Below are positions 1-8,689 of a stretch of DNA of 48,963 bases, piece after piece. Within the stretch, counting starts at the first letter, position 1, and each line of letters opens with the position of its first letter. The stretch is taken from assembly GCA_026414805.1 (NCBI GenBank), contig JAOAIH010000018.1, positions 1 through 48,963 of the forward strand. Reading direction: 5' to 3'. Below the pieces are notes generated by a model that was not told the DNA's origin, did not search any database, and saw only the letters and a program-made list of their open reading frames with translations. This DNA is from Spirochaetota bacterium. GTDB taxonomy: Bacteria > Spirochaetota > UBA4802 > UB4802. The position numbers were made by a program, and so were the translations under genes.

Positions 1-1
1 G

Positions 2-85
2 ATATTTTTAGCTTCACTCCCTAATTCAAAAAAAGTATATTCTTTAGAAAAATTAGAAGAAGCGTATAGAAATCTTAACGGGTGA
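2..85 (+). CDS. 3' end of a truncated gene, product unknown
   Basis: The window opens inside a reading frame that runs to a TGA at 83-85 and encodes 27 residues ending ...LEEAYRNLNG. Composition is ordinary and charged, as in a real C-terminus, but too little is present to name a family. The stop overlaps a possible next start (TGATG at 83-87), the usual sign of translational coupling. The start lies outside the window. Confidence 0.45.
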   Translation: MFLASLPNSKKVYSLEKLEEAYRNLNG

Positions 86-249
86 TGGCAAGGGGAATGG
101 TGGGAGTCCCAGTGTCAATTGCGAAATATACAGAGAGATGTAAAATAATTGAAAAAAATTGCAGCAAACTAAAAGAAGCGGAATATAACATAAAAATAAT
201 ATCAGTGCATATCGCCCACAAGGAAATCCACCGTAAGCTGCTAAAGTAG
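85..249 (+). CDS. possible small coupled ORF, 54 aa
   Basis: An ATG overlapping the preceding stop opens a 54-residue frame ending in TAG at 247-249. The product is basic, with alternating Lys/Glu/Ile in its middle (residues 20-40), suggesting a short helix. It resembles no family I know. The TGATG junction favours translation, but the start region is unusually Gly/Val/Met-rich and the antisense strand has open frames too. It may be chance or the remnant of a larger gene. Confidence 0.3.
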   Translation: MARGMVGVPVSIAKYTERCKIIEKNCSKLKEAEYNIKIISVHIAHKEIHRKLLK

Positions 250-271
250 CTGCCATACGACACGTTGGCAG
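250..271. other. short inverted repeat after the small ORF
   Basis: CTGCCA at 250-255 pairs with TGGCAG at 266-271 across a 10-base loop, immediately after the stop of the 54-codon frame. No U-tract follows, so it is not a standard intrinsic terminator. It could be a weak hairpin at the 3' end of that transcript or a protein-binding site. Confidence 0.3.
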
Positions 272-431
272 TAACATAAAGTATTGAATGAAAAATGATG
301 CGTCAATGAATATCTATATAAATGGTGCACTTCAAACTTGAAGTAGCAGCAAAAATATATTTGATAAGTGAATAAAAAAATACTTGCAAAGTGCAAGTAT
401 TTTATTACTATTGCATCTAGGGATAAATAAT
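272..431. other. intergenic region upstream of the MarR gene
   Basis: This is AT-rich non-coding DNA carrying the promoter and 5' leader of the MarR-AOR unit. The only clear structure is the palindrome at 377-403. No convincing -35/-10 pair could be fixed, although AT-rich hexamers suitable for a promoter surround the palindrome. Confidence 0.5.
377..403. promoter_or_regulatory. probable MarR-type operator palindrome
   Basis: TACTTGCA (381-388) and TGCAAGTA (392-399) form a perfect palindrome around AAG, extended by A/T pairs to 12-13 bp per arm. It lies about 30 bp before the ATG of a MarR-family gene. The half-site strongly resembles the ACTTGC...GCAA operators of E. coli MarR, suggesting autoregulation. 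The arms could also form an RNA hairpin. A block of 12 identical bases recurs at 5687-5698, before the tungstate transporter genes. Confidence 0.6.
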
Positions 432-914
432 ATGAGCTATCGCCAAAATATGTTAAAAAAATCAAAAATTAATATTAATAAAATACTACGTGATGTATTG
501 AAAGCAGTGTATCAGTTTGAGCGCTATAAAGAAAAATATTTTGGCATTACCTATGAACTATATTATGCACTTACTCTCATTGATGATACAAAAAAGATTA
601 CAATATCGGAAATTGCTGAAGCTTTATGCATCCCATTGCATAAAGCAACGCGGATTATACAGCGGTTACATGCAAGACAGTTAGTAAAAAGAACAATATC
701 TTTGCATGATAAGCGGGTGGTATATGTTTCTCTCACTAAAAAGGGGATGAAATGTCTTAAAACAATTGAAGATTTTTGCTATTCTATAGTGATGAATAAT
801 GCTGCCAGTTTATCTAAAGATGAGTTGTCAATATTTATTCATGTGGCTTCAGCAATACCAGATATTTTAAAGATATCGCATTCTGCATTTAGCGAGGTAA
901 AGTATGCCAAGTAA
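432..914 (+). CDS. MarR-family winged-helix transcriptional regulator
   Basis: The product is a 160-residue regulator. After an N-terminal helix come a helix-turn-helix and wing: 'ITISEIAEALCIPLHKATR', then a stretch with 'RLHARQLVKR' and 'DKRVVYVSLTKKG', the classic MarR recognition helix and beta-wing (DxR in the wing). Such proteins bind DNA as dimers and usually release it on binding a ligand. I chose the ATG at 432, with AGGGA upstream, over the longer TTG frame, which would start inside the palindrome. The last codons overlap the AOR start by 11 bases, so the two are co-translated. AOR and tungstate transport are its likely targets. Confidence 0.85.
   Translation: MSYRQNMLKKSKININKILRDVLKAVYQFERYKEKYFGITYELYYALTLIDDTKKITISEIAEALCIPLHKATRIIQRLHARQLVKRTISLHDKRVVYVSLTKKGMKCLKTIEDFCYSIVMNNAASLSKDELSIFIHVASAIPDILKISHSAFSEVKYAK
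433..444 (+). repeat. GGAGCTATCGCC-type dispersed word (copy 1)
   Basis: TGAGCTATCGCC overlaps the start codon of the MarR gene and is read as Met-Ser-Tyr-Arg. It matches 11 of 12 positions of the consensus. Confidence 0.9.
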
Positions 915-2802
915 ATTTAAAGGCTATATGGGAAAAATCTGTGACATTAATCTTTCAACAGGAGCTATTGGCGAATATCCGCTTTCAGATGAAGACAGAG
1001 AAAAGTACCTTGGTGGAAGATTTATTTCTACAAAGATTTTGTGGGATCAACTTAGCCCGGGTGCTGACCCGCTGTCAGGCGAAAATATTTTGGTTGTTAT
1101 GACTTCACCTTTGACGGGCACAGGTGCACCTTCAAGTAGCCGCTTTGACATTTCAGCAAAAAGCCCACTGACAGGACTCATTGGTCATTCCAACAGTGGG
1201 GGCAATTTTGGTATGCACCTGAAGCGTGCTGGATTTGATGGTGTTGTAGTACGCGGAAAGGCATCACGGCCAGTATATATAGAATTTGATGATGGTAATG
1301 TCAGCATAAAAGATGCATCATCAATATGGGGAATGAATACACAGGATGCACAAAAAGCCATGGGTCAAGGTGGCACCTTAGCCATTGGACCCGCAGGGGA
1401 AAATCAGGTGTTATTTGCTTCTGTTGTGTCCCAGGAGCGAAGCCACGGCAGGTGTGGTATGGGAGCAGTGATGGGTTCAAAAAACCTCAAAGGTATGGTT
1501 GCGCGGGGCCAGAGTAAAATTCCTATTCACAATAATGAAGAATTCAAGAAACATGTTAAGCAATGGATAACCATGTTGCAGCAACATCCTGCAACTGGTC
1601 AATTTGCACCTCGCTACGGTACCGCTGGTTTTTTGACAGCACTTTCAATGAATAATGCTTTGCCCACAAAGAACTTTTCTAAAGGCCAGTTTGAACATGC
1701 TTGGAAGATTGGTGGCGAGCGATTAGCTGAGGAATTTTTAGTAAAAAATTCTGGATGCATCTCATGCCCAATACGTTGTGGTAGGGTTGTTGAAATAAAT
1801 GGAAAAGAAGTTAAAGGGCCAGAATATGAAATTTTATCTTTGCTTGGATCCAATATGCTCATAGATGATATGGACGCTATCATTAAGTGGAATTACCAAC
1901 TTGACCTATTAGGACTTGATGCAATTACCACAGGGACATTGATGGGATTTGCAGCAGAACTCAATGAGCGTGGAATCTGGAAATGCGGGATTGAATTTGG
2001 AAAAAAAGAAAATATTTCACAGATTATTGAAGATATTGCATATAAACGGGGTATTGGCAAGGAGCTATCGCAAGGTGTAAGGTACCTTGCAAAAAAATAC
2101 AATGCACAAAGTTTTGCACCTCATGTCAAGGGCTTAGAACTGGCTGCGTATGAGCCGCGAGCTTCAGTAGGGCACGGATTGGGGTATGCTACTGCCTCGC
2201 GTGGTGCGTGCCATTTAGATGGTGGGTATATGATATACTTTGAGGTTACAGGGCCGGTCACACTCAATCCGCATCACTATCGATCAAAACCATCATGGAC
2301 AATACTTGACCAGAATCTGCTTGCTGCGGTCAGTGCAGGCGGCAATTGCCTTTTTACTTCATGGACTTTTGTTCCAAATATTGCATATAAAGTGCCCGGG
2401 AGAAAATGGCTTTTTTCACTTATGCGATTTATTCTAACGCATACATGGATACTCATTGACTTTACAGTTAAAATGCCCAAATGGCTTATGCACTTTCATG
2501 TGCCATTACTTCCGCATACAAAAGCTATTGAGCTTGCCACTGGTATGAAAATGGATTTTGGCAGATTTTATTGTGTTGGAGAGCGCGGTTATACCTTAGA
2601 GCGGATGTTTAATATACGTGAAGGGTTAACTGCACAAGATGATACATTGCCCGCTCGGTTTACAAATGAACCACTGATGTTTGGAAAGAAGGGATATACT
2701 GTGCCTCTATCTGCAATGTTAAAAAAGTATTATGCTCTCAGAGGATGGGATAAACAAGGGAAGCCCACACGTAAACTTTTGAAGAAACTTGGAATTGAAT
2801 AA
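904..2802 (+). CDS. tungsten-dependent aldehyde ferredoxin oxidoreductase family protein
   Basis: This 632-residue protein matches the AOR family along its whole length. It would oxidise an aldehyde to an acid (or the reverse) with ferredoxin, using a tungsten bis-pterin cofactor in the cytoplasm. The N-terminal domain carries 'YLGGR' and 'GPAGEN' segments typical of AOR pterin binding. The [4Fe-4S] ligands are C285, C288, C292 (CxxCxxxC) and C482 (in GGNCLFTSW), close to the spacing in Pyrococcus AOR. 'LGLDAITTG' follows the first cysteines. The start overlaps the MarR gene. Substrate cannot be predicted. The wtpABC-like transporter 3 kb downstream fits a tungsten need. Confidence 0.92.
   Translation: MPSKFKGYMGKICDINLSTGAIGEYPLSDEDREKYLGGRFISTKILWDQLSPGADPLSGENILVVMTSPLTGTGAPSSSRFDISAKSPLTGLIGHSNSGGNFGMHLKRAGFDGVVVRGKASRPVYIEFDDGNVSIKDASSIWGMNTQDAQKAMGQGGTLAIGPAGENQVLFASVVSQERSHGRCGMGAVMGSKNLKGMVARGQSKIPIHNNEEFKKHVKQWITMLQQHPATGQFAPRYGTAGFLTALSMNNALPTKNFSKGQFEHAWKIGGERLAEEFLVKNSGCISCPIRCGRVVEINGKEVKGPEYEILSLLGSNMLIDDMDAIIKWNYQLDLLGLDAITTGTLMGFAAELNERGIWKCGIEFGKKENISQIIEDIAYKRGIGKELSQGVRYLAKKYNAQSFAPHVKGLELAAYEPRASVGHGLGYATASRGACHLDGGYMIYFEVTGPVTLNPHHYRSKPSWTILDQNLLAAVSAGGNCLFTSWTFVPNIAYKVPGRKWLFSLMRFILTHTWILIDFTVKMPKWLMHFHVPLLPHTKAIELATGMKMDFGRFYCVGERGYTLERMFNIREGLTAQDDTLPARFTNEPLMFGKKGYTVPLSAMLKKYYALRGWDKQGKPTRKLLKKLGIE
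2061..2072 (+). repeat. GGAGCTATCGCC-type dispersed word (copy 2)
   Basis: GGAGCTATCGCA lies inside the AOR gene, read in the frame Glu-Leu-Ser-Gln. It differs from the consensus only at the last base. Confidence 0.9.
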
Positions 2803-2868
2803 TATCAAACGTATATAAAAGGAAATTGCAAAACTAAAGCTTAAAAAAATTGGATGTGCAGTATTGCA

Positions 2869-3228
2869 TCATGCTCTTGTAGTAATGTTTTTGAGGGCTT
2901 CTTCATTTGTTTGATAAATGTTGACAAAATCAGTAATGCCAACAATATCCATTACTTTTTGAAAATGCTGTGAAAGCCCTGTGAACACCACCTTTCCGCC
3001 AAAATCGCCTAAATCCTGAATAATGTTAATTAATGTAGCTATCCCTGCAGAATTTATATATTTTGTCTTATTAAAGTCTATTATAAGGTAAAAAGGGGAA
3101 TGTTTTTCTTTAAGTTCCCGGTAGCTATTCATGATATCATTATCAGCTTCAGAAGTAATATCACCCTCCAGGATAAGAATAGGAACATTACTCACTATCT
3201 TTGATGAAACCCGATGTGTTTTTTCCAT
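2869..3228 (-). CDS. STAS-domain protein, anti-sigma-factor antagonist type
   Basis: The 119-residue product is a single STAS domain (SpoIIAA/RsbV type). It has the N-terminal beta strand 'VPILILEGDITSEAD', then 'YLIIDFNKTKYINSAGIATLI', where S60 sits where the phosphorylated serine is found in this family (usually D-S-S-G). Such proteins are controlled by a serine kinase/phosphatase pair and regulate anti-sigma factors or other switch partners. No kinase partner lies nearby. It follows the helicase gene by 72 bp on the same strand. Its 3' end faces the AOR gene across 66 bp. Confidence 0.85.
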   Translation of the reverse strand: MEKTHRVSSKIVSNVPILILEGDITSEADNDIMNSYRELKEKHSPFYLIIDFNKTKYINSAGIATLINIIQDLGDFGGKVVFTGLSQHFQKVMDIVGITDFVNIYQTNEEALKNITTRA

Positions 3229-3300
3229 AATCCAGGCCTTATAGTAGAATTTCTTAATATATAATTAACCAATTTTTAATATATAATGTCAAGAAAAAAA

Positions 3301-5505
3301 TTATGATACAGGTTCAAGTGGTGTGTAACGCTCTAAAAAAGTTTTGGTGAAACCGTTCAGAAATCGTATAGTCAACTTAACATTATCACCTTTGCCCTGT
3401 ATTGAAGTAATAGTACCAATGCCAAATGAAGGGTGTTTGACTCTTTGATGCACTTTAAACTTGGAATCGGAATTTTGGCTATGCGTGTTGCTATAATAAT
3501 TTTCAGGAACCATAGTATAATTATTACCTGATAAGGTCTTGGGAATATCCCAGGTATCATACAATGAGTTATACACCTTAAACTCACACAGTGATGATGG
3601 CAATTCGCTTAAAAATCGTGATGCTTCTTTATATTGGGCAGTGCCCCAGCTGCGTCTTAGTTCTGCTGATGTAATAAACAGCCTGTCTTTTGCGCGAGTC
3701 ATACCTACATAACACAGGCGCCGTTCTTCCTCAATTCCTTCTTCTGTATCGCTTGCATTGGCATGTGGGAATAAACCTTCTTCCATACCAGTTAAAAACA
3801 CAACTGGAAATTCAAGCCCCTTAGCGTTATGCACCGTCATAAGAGTGACAGCATCCTGAACAGTACCGTTTGTTTCATCAGCTGGTGTAAGAAGCGAAAT
3901 GTCCTGTAAAAATTCATCAAGTGTTGCAAGGGGTTTGAGATGTTCATATTCAAATATGCTGTTAACAAATGCATCGATATTTTCAAGCCTTCCGCGCGCT
4001 TCAATGCTGTTTTCAGCTTCAAGGGTCTTTTTATATTGGGTTTCGTTTAAAATGCTGATGCACAAATCAGAGAGCGTATAGTGCTGTGGTGTAAGCGCTG
4101 CTTTGTCAATTAATTTCTGCATTGTATCTTTGAATGAAGCAAGTGCAGGCGATAGTTTGTATGAGTATGTCTCACTGTTGGCGATGATATCCCATTCGCT
4201 GACTGCATGTATGTATGCTGCATCCCTAATTTTTTCTATAGTTGATGCGCCAATGCCACGCGCTGGCGTATTGATGATACGCAGCAGCGAAACGGTATCG
4301 TGCTGATTTGCGATAAAACGCATGTATGCCATTATGTCTTTTATTTCTTTACGCTCATAAAATTTTACACTGCCTATCACCACATATGGTATATTTTCCT
4401 TTCTAAGGTATTCCTCAAAAATTCGCGATTGTGCATTGGTTCGGTAGAATATTGCAAAGTCTTTGTTTGTGTAGCCTTCTTTATGTTTGAGGCTTATGAT
4501 AGTGTTGATGACATACTCTGCTTCCCCATATTCGTTGTTGGCGGTGCACACTATTATTGGTTCGCCATCGCCGCGGTGTGATGTAAGTTTTTTGTCTTTT
4601 CGCTTATAATTGTTTTTGATAACATGCCAGGCAGCTTTAAGGATTGGTTCAGTTGAGCGATAGTTCCTGTGTAAGGTTATTACAGTTGCATTGGGGTAAT
4701 CTTTTTCAAAATTTAAAATATTGCGGATATCAGCACCACGCCAGGAATAAATTGATTGATCATCATCGCCCACAACACAGATGTTCTTTGTTTCTGATGA
4801 TAAATATTTTGCAATTAAGTACTGTGCAATATTTGTATCCTGGTATTCATCAATCATGAAATATTTCCATCGGGATTGTAGCGTGTGTAAAACTTCTTTA
4901 TTGCGCAAAAGCTGAACTGTACGTACTAAAAGATCGCTAAAATCAAGTGCATTTGCAGCCGTAAGCTTTTCATGGTACTTGGTAAAAATTTCATGAAAAT
5001 TGAAAGAGTGGAATTTATGCAAAAGTTTGGTTACATCTCCACCTTCAATGTAGTGTATGCTCTCCTTAATGTGTGAAATTTTTTCAGCAATCATTGATGG
5101 TTTGACTGCCTTGGGATCAATATGAAGGTCGCGTAGTATATCCTTAATCACTGATTCTTGATCATGGTCATCGTAAATGGTAAAATTGGAAGGAATACCA
5201 ATAGCATTACCATGACGCCGCAATATATATACCGCAAGTGAGTGAAATGTTTTAATCATCACACTTTCTGCAATGGGGCCAATGAGATCTTTTATACGGG
5301 TTTGCATCTCTTGAGCGGCTTTATTGGTGAATGTGACGGCAACAATAGCATACGGGGGTATGCCAGCATCTTTTATAAGATGGGCTATTCTGTAGGTAAT
5401 TACGCGGGTTTTCCCTGAACCAGCACCAGCCAGTATTAGAAGGGGACCATTAATATGAGTTACGGCCTTATATTGTTCTTCGTTGAGCTTTTGCACTAAT
5501 TCCAT
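3301..5505 (-). CDS. pcrA: ATP-dependent DNA helicase, UvrD/PcrA family
   Basis: This 734-residue superfamily 1A helicase would unwind DNA 3' to 5' in excision repair, replication restart and removal of RecA. The motifs are in order: Walker A AGAGSGKT (about 26-33), DEYQDTN (motif II), GDDDQSIYSWRGA (III), LHRNYRS (IV), TVHNAKGLEF (V) and YVGMTRAKDRL (VI). The C-terminal 50 residues ('VKHPSFGIGTI...') match the Tudor-like tail of PcrA/UvrD that contacts RNA polymerase. Length is normal for PcrA. Only imperfect copies of the dispersed word occur here (near 4149 and 4657). Confidence 0.95.
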   Translation of the reverse strand: MELVQKLNEEQYKAVTHINGPLLILAGAGSGKTRVITYRIAHLIKDAGIPPYAIVAVTFTNKAAQEMQTRIKDLIGPIAESVMIKTFHSLAVYILRRHGNAIGIPSNFTIYDDHDQESVIKDILRDLHIDPKAVKPSMIAEKISHIKESIHYIEGGDVTKLLHKFHSFNFHEIFTKYHEKLTAANALDFSDLLVRTVQLLRNKEVLHTLQSRWKYFMIDEYQDTNIAQYLIAKYLSSETKNICVVGDDDQSIYSWRGADIRNILNFEKDYPNATVITLHRNYRSTEPILKAAWHVIKNNYKRKDKKLTSHRGDGEPIIVCTANNEYGEAEYVINTIISLKHKEGYTNKDFAIFYRTNAQSRIFEEYLRKENIPYVVIGSVKFYERKEIKDIMAYMRFIANQHDTVSLLRIINTPARGIGASTIEKIRDAAYIHAVSEWDIIANSETYSYKLSPALASFKDTMQKLIDKAALTPQHYTLSDLCISILNETQYKKTLEAENSIEARGRLENIDAFVNSIFEYEHLKPLATLDEFLQDISLLTPADETNGTVQDAVTLMTVHNAKGLEFPVVFLTGMEEGLFPHANASDTEEGIEEERRLCYVGMTRAKDRLFITSAELRRSWGTAQYKEASRFLSELPSSLCEFKVYNSLYDTWDIPKTLSGNNYTMVPENYYSNTHSQNSDSKFKVHQRVKHPSFGIGTITSIQGKGDNVKLTIRFLNGFTKTFLERYTPLEPVS

Positions 5506-5685
5506 GGTGTTTTTTAGTTAATTTAGTTGTTGTCTATGTTTACAGAGATAGTACGTTTTGCCATATAACTGTAATGTATACATCATCACTGCCATAGTAT
5601 GGTGACAGTACATTAATGACATAATTAATACTACAATGAATTGTTCAAGATAAAAATATAAAAAATTACATCTGTTTAAGGATTT

Positions 5686-5701
5686 TTACTTGCAAAGTAA
5701 G
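5686..5701. promoter_or_regulatory. putative second MarR-type operator
   Basis: The 12 bases TACTTGCAAAGT at 5687-5698 are identical to the left arm, spacer and first right-arm base of the palindrome before the MarR gene. Here the right arm reads AAGTAA, giving a smaller palindrome (TTACTT-GCA-AAGTAA). It lies about 240 bp before wtpA. Inference: the AOR-linked MarR protein also controls tungstate uptake. Confidence 0.4.
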
Positions 5702-5807
5702 TGAAATGCAAAACAGTAGAAGAAGAAATCTAAAACACTTTTTTTATGGCAGGTTATCTGTGAGTGAGGTGAGCATCACAAAATGGATGAAAATAGGTAT
5801 ACAAAAT

Positions 5808-5834
5808 GTCATCCTGGACTTGATTCAAGATCTC
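5808..5834. repeat. possible REP-like extragenic palindrome remnant
   Basis: The segment begins GTCATCCTGGACTTGATTC and contains the perfect small palindrome CTTGATTCAAG. It resembles the GTCATCCTGAACTTG... extragenic repeats seen in many bacterial genomes. Only one copy occurs in this window, so repeat status is unproven here. Confidence 0.35.
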
Positions 5835-5935
5835 AATTGAAGAAAAGATTACAAATCACGTATATAGTGATAGTGTGAGGACTTTTCAATCCATAGTACA
5901 TTGCTAAATCACTTATTCTTAAGGAAATTCAAAGA

Positions 5936-6853
5936 GTGAAAAAAATAATTGCAATCATGCTCATATGCATATTTGTCAGTTGTGCTGATACAGACAAGCA
6001 GCATATTGTGATATTCCATGCCGGCAGCCTATCGCCATTATTTAAAGAATGCAAAAGTCAATTTGAAAAAATTCATAACTTTACCGTACTTTTGGAAGCT
6101 TCAGGGAGTGTGGATGCTGCCCGCAAGATAGTTGATTTAAAAAAACAATGTGATGTAATTGCACTGGCTGATGCCAAACTTTTTGAAAGCCTGCTGAAAG
6201 AGTACTGCGCTTACTGGATTGGATTTGCAGGCAATGAAATGGTGCTTGCATATTCTCCGGAAAGCAAATATGCTACACAATTAGCTATAAACTGGTTGGA
6301 TGCGTTGAAAAACTATCCTGTTGTGTGCTCACGCTCTGACCCTCTTCGCGATCCTTGTGGTTATAGAACACTCTTGGTGTGGAAACTGGCTTCGCTGTTA
6401 TACCACAATCCAAAGCTTGAGGCGCTGTGTGAAAAACGGTCGCCAGTACAGTATATGCAACCAAAAGAAATTGATGCAATAACGCTGGTTGAAACTGGAG
6501 CGTGTGATGCTGTATGGATATATAAGTCGCTAGCAGTACAACGAAATTTGCCATTTGTTACTTTTGATGAACGGATAAATTTAAGCAATACTCGATATAA
6601 TAATTATTATAAAAATGCATGTATCACACTCAAAGATTTTATGCGTATGTATACCATCTGTGGTGATGCAATCCTGTATGGTGTAAGTATTCCAAAAAAT
6701 GCTGGTAACACACAAGGTGCAGTTGAATTTATACAATTTCTGCTTTCACCAAAGGGGAAGGAGTTGATTCAAAGACACGGATTTACCAGTACTTTGTATG
6801 TTAACAATCTCAATGCACTTCCTCAACCTTTAAAGAAGGTGGTAGCTCAATGA
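5936..6853 (+). CDS. wtpA: tungstate/molybdate ABC transporter, substrate-binding lipoprotein (WtpA-like)
   Basis: This 305-residue exported protein would capture tungstate or molybdate outside the inner membrane and pass it to the adjacent permease. A signal peptide ends in a lipobox with C16 (FVSC), so it is a lipoprotein. Family landmarks are 'HAGSLSPLF', 'EASGSVDAARKI', 'DVIALADAKL', 'GNEMVLAY' and 'SDPLRDPCGYRTLLV', which fit WtpA better than ModA. The start is GTG at 5936 with AAGGA 10 bases upstream. It overlaps the permease gene by ATGA. The preference for tungstate is inferred from the family and the nearby AOR. Confidence 0.85.
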   Translation: MKKIIAIMLICIFVSCADTDKQHIVIFHAGSLSPLFKECKSQFEKIHNFTVLLEASGSVDAARKIVDLKKQCDVIALADAKLFESLLKEYCAYWIGFAGNEMVLAYSPESKYATQLAINWLDALKNYPVVCSRSDPLRDPCGYRTLLVWKLASLLYHNPKLEALCEKRSPVQYMQPKEIDAITLVETGACDAVWIYKSLAVQRNLPFVTFDERINLSNTRYNNYYKNACITLKDFMRMYTICGDAILYGVSIPKNAGNTQGAVEFIQFLLSPKGKELIQRHGFTSTLYVNNLNALPQPLKKVVAQ

Positions 6854-7641
6854 AAGGAACTGTTATATTTTATATAAGTATAGTCACACTATCACTTTTG
6901 CTTAGTGTTATCATCATTGTGCCTATTGCTTCTATGGTGTTTTCGGTGAATGTGGTAGAGCTTTATGCTGCAATCACTGACCAAGAAATTATCAGGTCAC
7001 TGCTTCTTACATTTGAGTGTGCCATGTATGCCACTGTGATAGCAGTTATGCTGGGCATTCCGCTTGCTTATATTTTTGCGTATATTGAATTTCCATTAAA
7101 ACGATTTATTATAACACTTTTTGATATTCCAATGATAATTCCCCATACTGCAAGTGGCATAGCACTGTTGTTTGTATTTGGCAGTGGTAAAATTGGCAGC
7201 ATGTTGCATTCTGCTGGTATTGAGTTTGTTGGTGCAAAAACAGGAATTGTGATTGCAATGACGTTTGTGGCAATACCATATTTTATCAATGCCGTACACA
7301 ATGGATTTGCATCAATTGATGCACGGCTTATTAATGTTGCGCGTACGCTGGGCGCTACAAAAAGCCAATGTTTTGTCCACGTCATTGTGCCGTTATCGTT
7401 CAGGGCCATAGTTACCGGTGCATTAATGATGTGGGCCAGAGGAATTAGTGAATTTGGCGCAGTGGTTATTATTGCCTATCATCCAATGATAGCGCCTGTG
7501 TTGCTGTATGACAGGTTTACTGCGTATGGGCTTAAAGGCTCACATCCTGTTGCAGCATTGCTGATTATATTCTGTATTATATTCTTTGTGATTTTACGCG
7601 TTGCTCTGACATATAGGGAAAAACATGCTTACTCTCCATAA
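6850..7641 (+). CDS. wtpB: tungstate/molybdate ABC transporter permease (WtpB/ModB-like)
   Basis: This 263-residue inner-membrane permease has about six hydrophobic segments, starting with an N-terminal one at residues 5-30. The cytoplasmic EAA loop that docks the ATPase is visible as 'VARTLGATKSQCFVHVIVPLS', followed by 'GALMMWARGISEFGAVVII', which is characteristic of molybdate/tungstate permeases. It is coupled to wtpA (ATGA) and overlaps the ATPase gene by 17 bases, so the three subunits are made together. Confidence 0.88.
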   Translation: MKGTVIFYISIVTLSLLLSVIIIVPIASMVFSVNVVELYAAITDQEIIRSLLLTFECAMYATVIAVMLGIPLAYIFAYIEFPLKRFIITLFDIPMIIPHTASGIALLFVFGSGKIGSMLHSAGIEFVGAKTGIVIAMTFVAIPYFINAVHNGFASIDARLINVARTLGATKSQCFVHVIVPLSFRAIVTGALMMWARGISEFGAVVIIAYHPMIAPVLLYDRFTAYGLKGSHPVAALLIIFCIIFFVILRVALTYREKHAYSP

Positions 7642-8674
7642 TATTTACTGGCAAAATGCACAGTTTACACTGTCAATCCCTTTCCTTGAATTTGCCGATC
7701 ATGCACACTGTATGATTATGGGCAGATCAGGCTCAGGGAAGACGCTTTTGCTGTCAATCATTGCTGGTATCGTGAAGCCACAATCAGGAAATGTGCTGGT
7801 AGATGGCGGTAACATAACCAGTGTGCCGCCACACAAGCGAGGTATAGCAATGGTATATCAGGAGCCATTACTTTTTCCGCATTTGTCAGTTTATGAAAAC
7901 ATCTGCTTTGGTCTTGTGATGCAGCGGGTGCAAAAAACAATTATAAATGATAAAGCACATGAAGCAATGAAATTGTGCAATATTGAACATTTGAAAAACC
8001 GTGATACCAGAAATTTAAGTGGTGGGGAAAAACAGCGTGTTGCATTTGCACGAGCTATCGTTACAGAGCCAAGAATTTTACTGTTAGATGAACCGTTCAC
8101 CTCGCTTGACCCTGTGTCAAAAGAAGAATTAGTTGCGTTACTGCAACGCATAAAAAAGTACTATAACCCAATGATTATACATGTGACCCACGATTTTGAT
8201 GAAACTGTATCAATGGGCGATTACCTATATGTGCTAAGTGGTGGGAAGATCATTCAGCATGGTAGTGTGCTGGATGTGTATCGGTATCCTCAGGATGTGT
8301 TTGTTGCAGCCATGGTGGGAGCAAGGAATATTTTTACCGGGAAGCTAGTGCATTCAAAGGAGGGTGCGTATTTTGTTACTCACAAAGGCTTGCGGTTTTT
8401 CTTGGGCAATTTTAGTGCAGGAAACCCTACGCATGCAATTGTCCGTTCGGAAGATATTATCATTGCAAAAAGAATGCAACACAGCAGTGCAACAAATCAG
8501 TTTAAAGGAGTTGTCACCGACATTACAGAAATTAAGGGGCTGTATAAGGTGAGCATAGATATTGGTGAAACCATACAATCGGTAATCACAAAGCGCTCCC
8601 TTATTTCGTTGAATATAAAAAAAGGAGCAAAAGTTGTTGTAATTTTTAAAGGCAGTGCAGTATATTTGTTGTAA
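7625..8674 (+). CDS. wtpC: tungstate/molybdate ABC transporter ATPase (WtpC/ModC-like)
   Basis: This 349-residue ATPase energises the transporter. Walker A is GRSGSGKT (33-40), the signature is LSGGEKQ (131-137), Walker B is LLLDEP with D155/E156, and the H-loop is 'HVTHDF'. The roughly 110 residues after the nucleotide domain match the small OB-fold found in ModC/CysA-type ATPases, which can bind the oxyanion or regulate transport. The start lies within the end of wtpB. A TPR gene follows 15 bases later. Confidence 0.88.
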   Translation: MLTLHNIYWQNAQFTLSIPFLEFADHAHCMIMGRSGSGKTLLLSIIAGIVKPQSGNVLVDGGNITSVPPHKRGIAMVYQEPLLFPHLSVYENICFGLVMQRVQKTIINDKAHEAMKLCNIEHLKNRDTRNLSGGEKQRVAFARAIVTEPRILLLDEPFTSLDPVSKEELVALLQRIKKYYNPMIIHVTHDFDETVSMGDYLYVLSGGKIIQHGSVLDVYRYPQDVFVAAMVGARNIFTGKLVHSKEGAYFVTHKGLRFFLGNFSAGNPTHAIVRSEDIIIAKRMQHSSATNQFKGVVTDITEIKGLYKVSIDIGETIQSVITKRSLISLNIKKGAKVVVIFKGSAVYLL

Positions 8675-8689
8675 CAACAGAGGTAGTCA

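Larger units (their letters stand above)
5506..5935. other. 430-bp intergenic region upstream of the tungstate transporter
   Basis: This divergent spacer lies between the helicase gene and wtpA. It is AT-rich and has no convincing ORF. It holds a MarR-like half-palindrome (5687-5701) and a segment resembling a common bacterial extragenic palindrome (5808-5834). A start-proximal AAGGA at 5921-5925 serves wtpA. Confidence 0.55.

Noticed and set aside
61-275. Integron attC site around the first 250 bases
   Set aside because: TAAC and GTAAC ends suggested it, but the GTTRRRY core and paired inner boxes are missing.
53-277. Two overlapping minus-strand hydrophobic ORFs
   Set aside because: Both lack ribosome sites, overlap each other in different frames, and are explained by antisense of AT-rich DNA.
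384-431. Upstream TTG start for the MarR gene
   Set aside because: It lies inside the operator-like palindrome and has no ribosome site; the ATG at 432 has AGGGA upstream.
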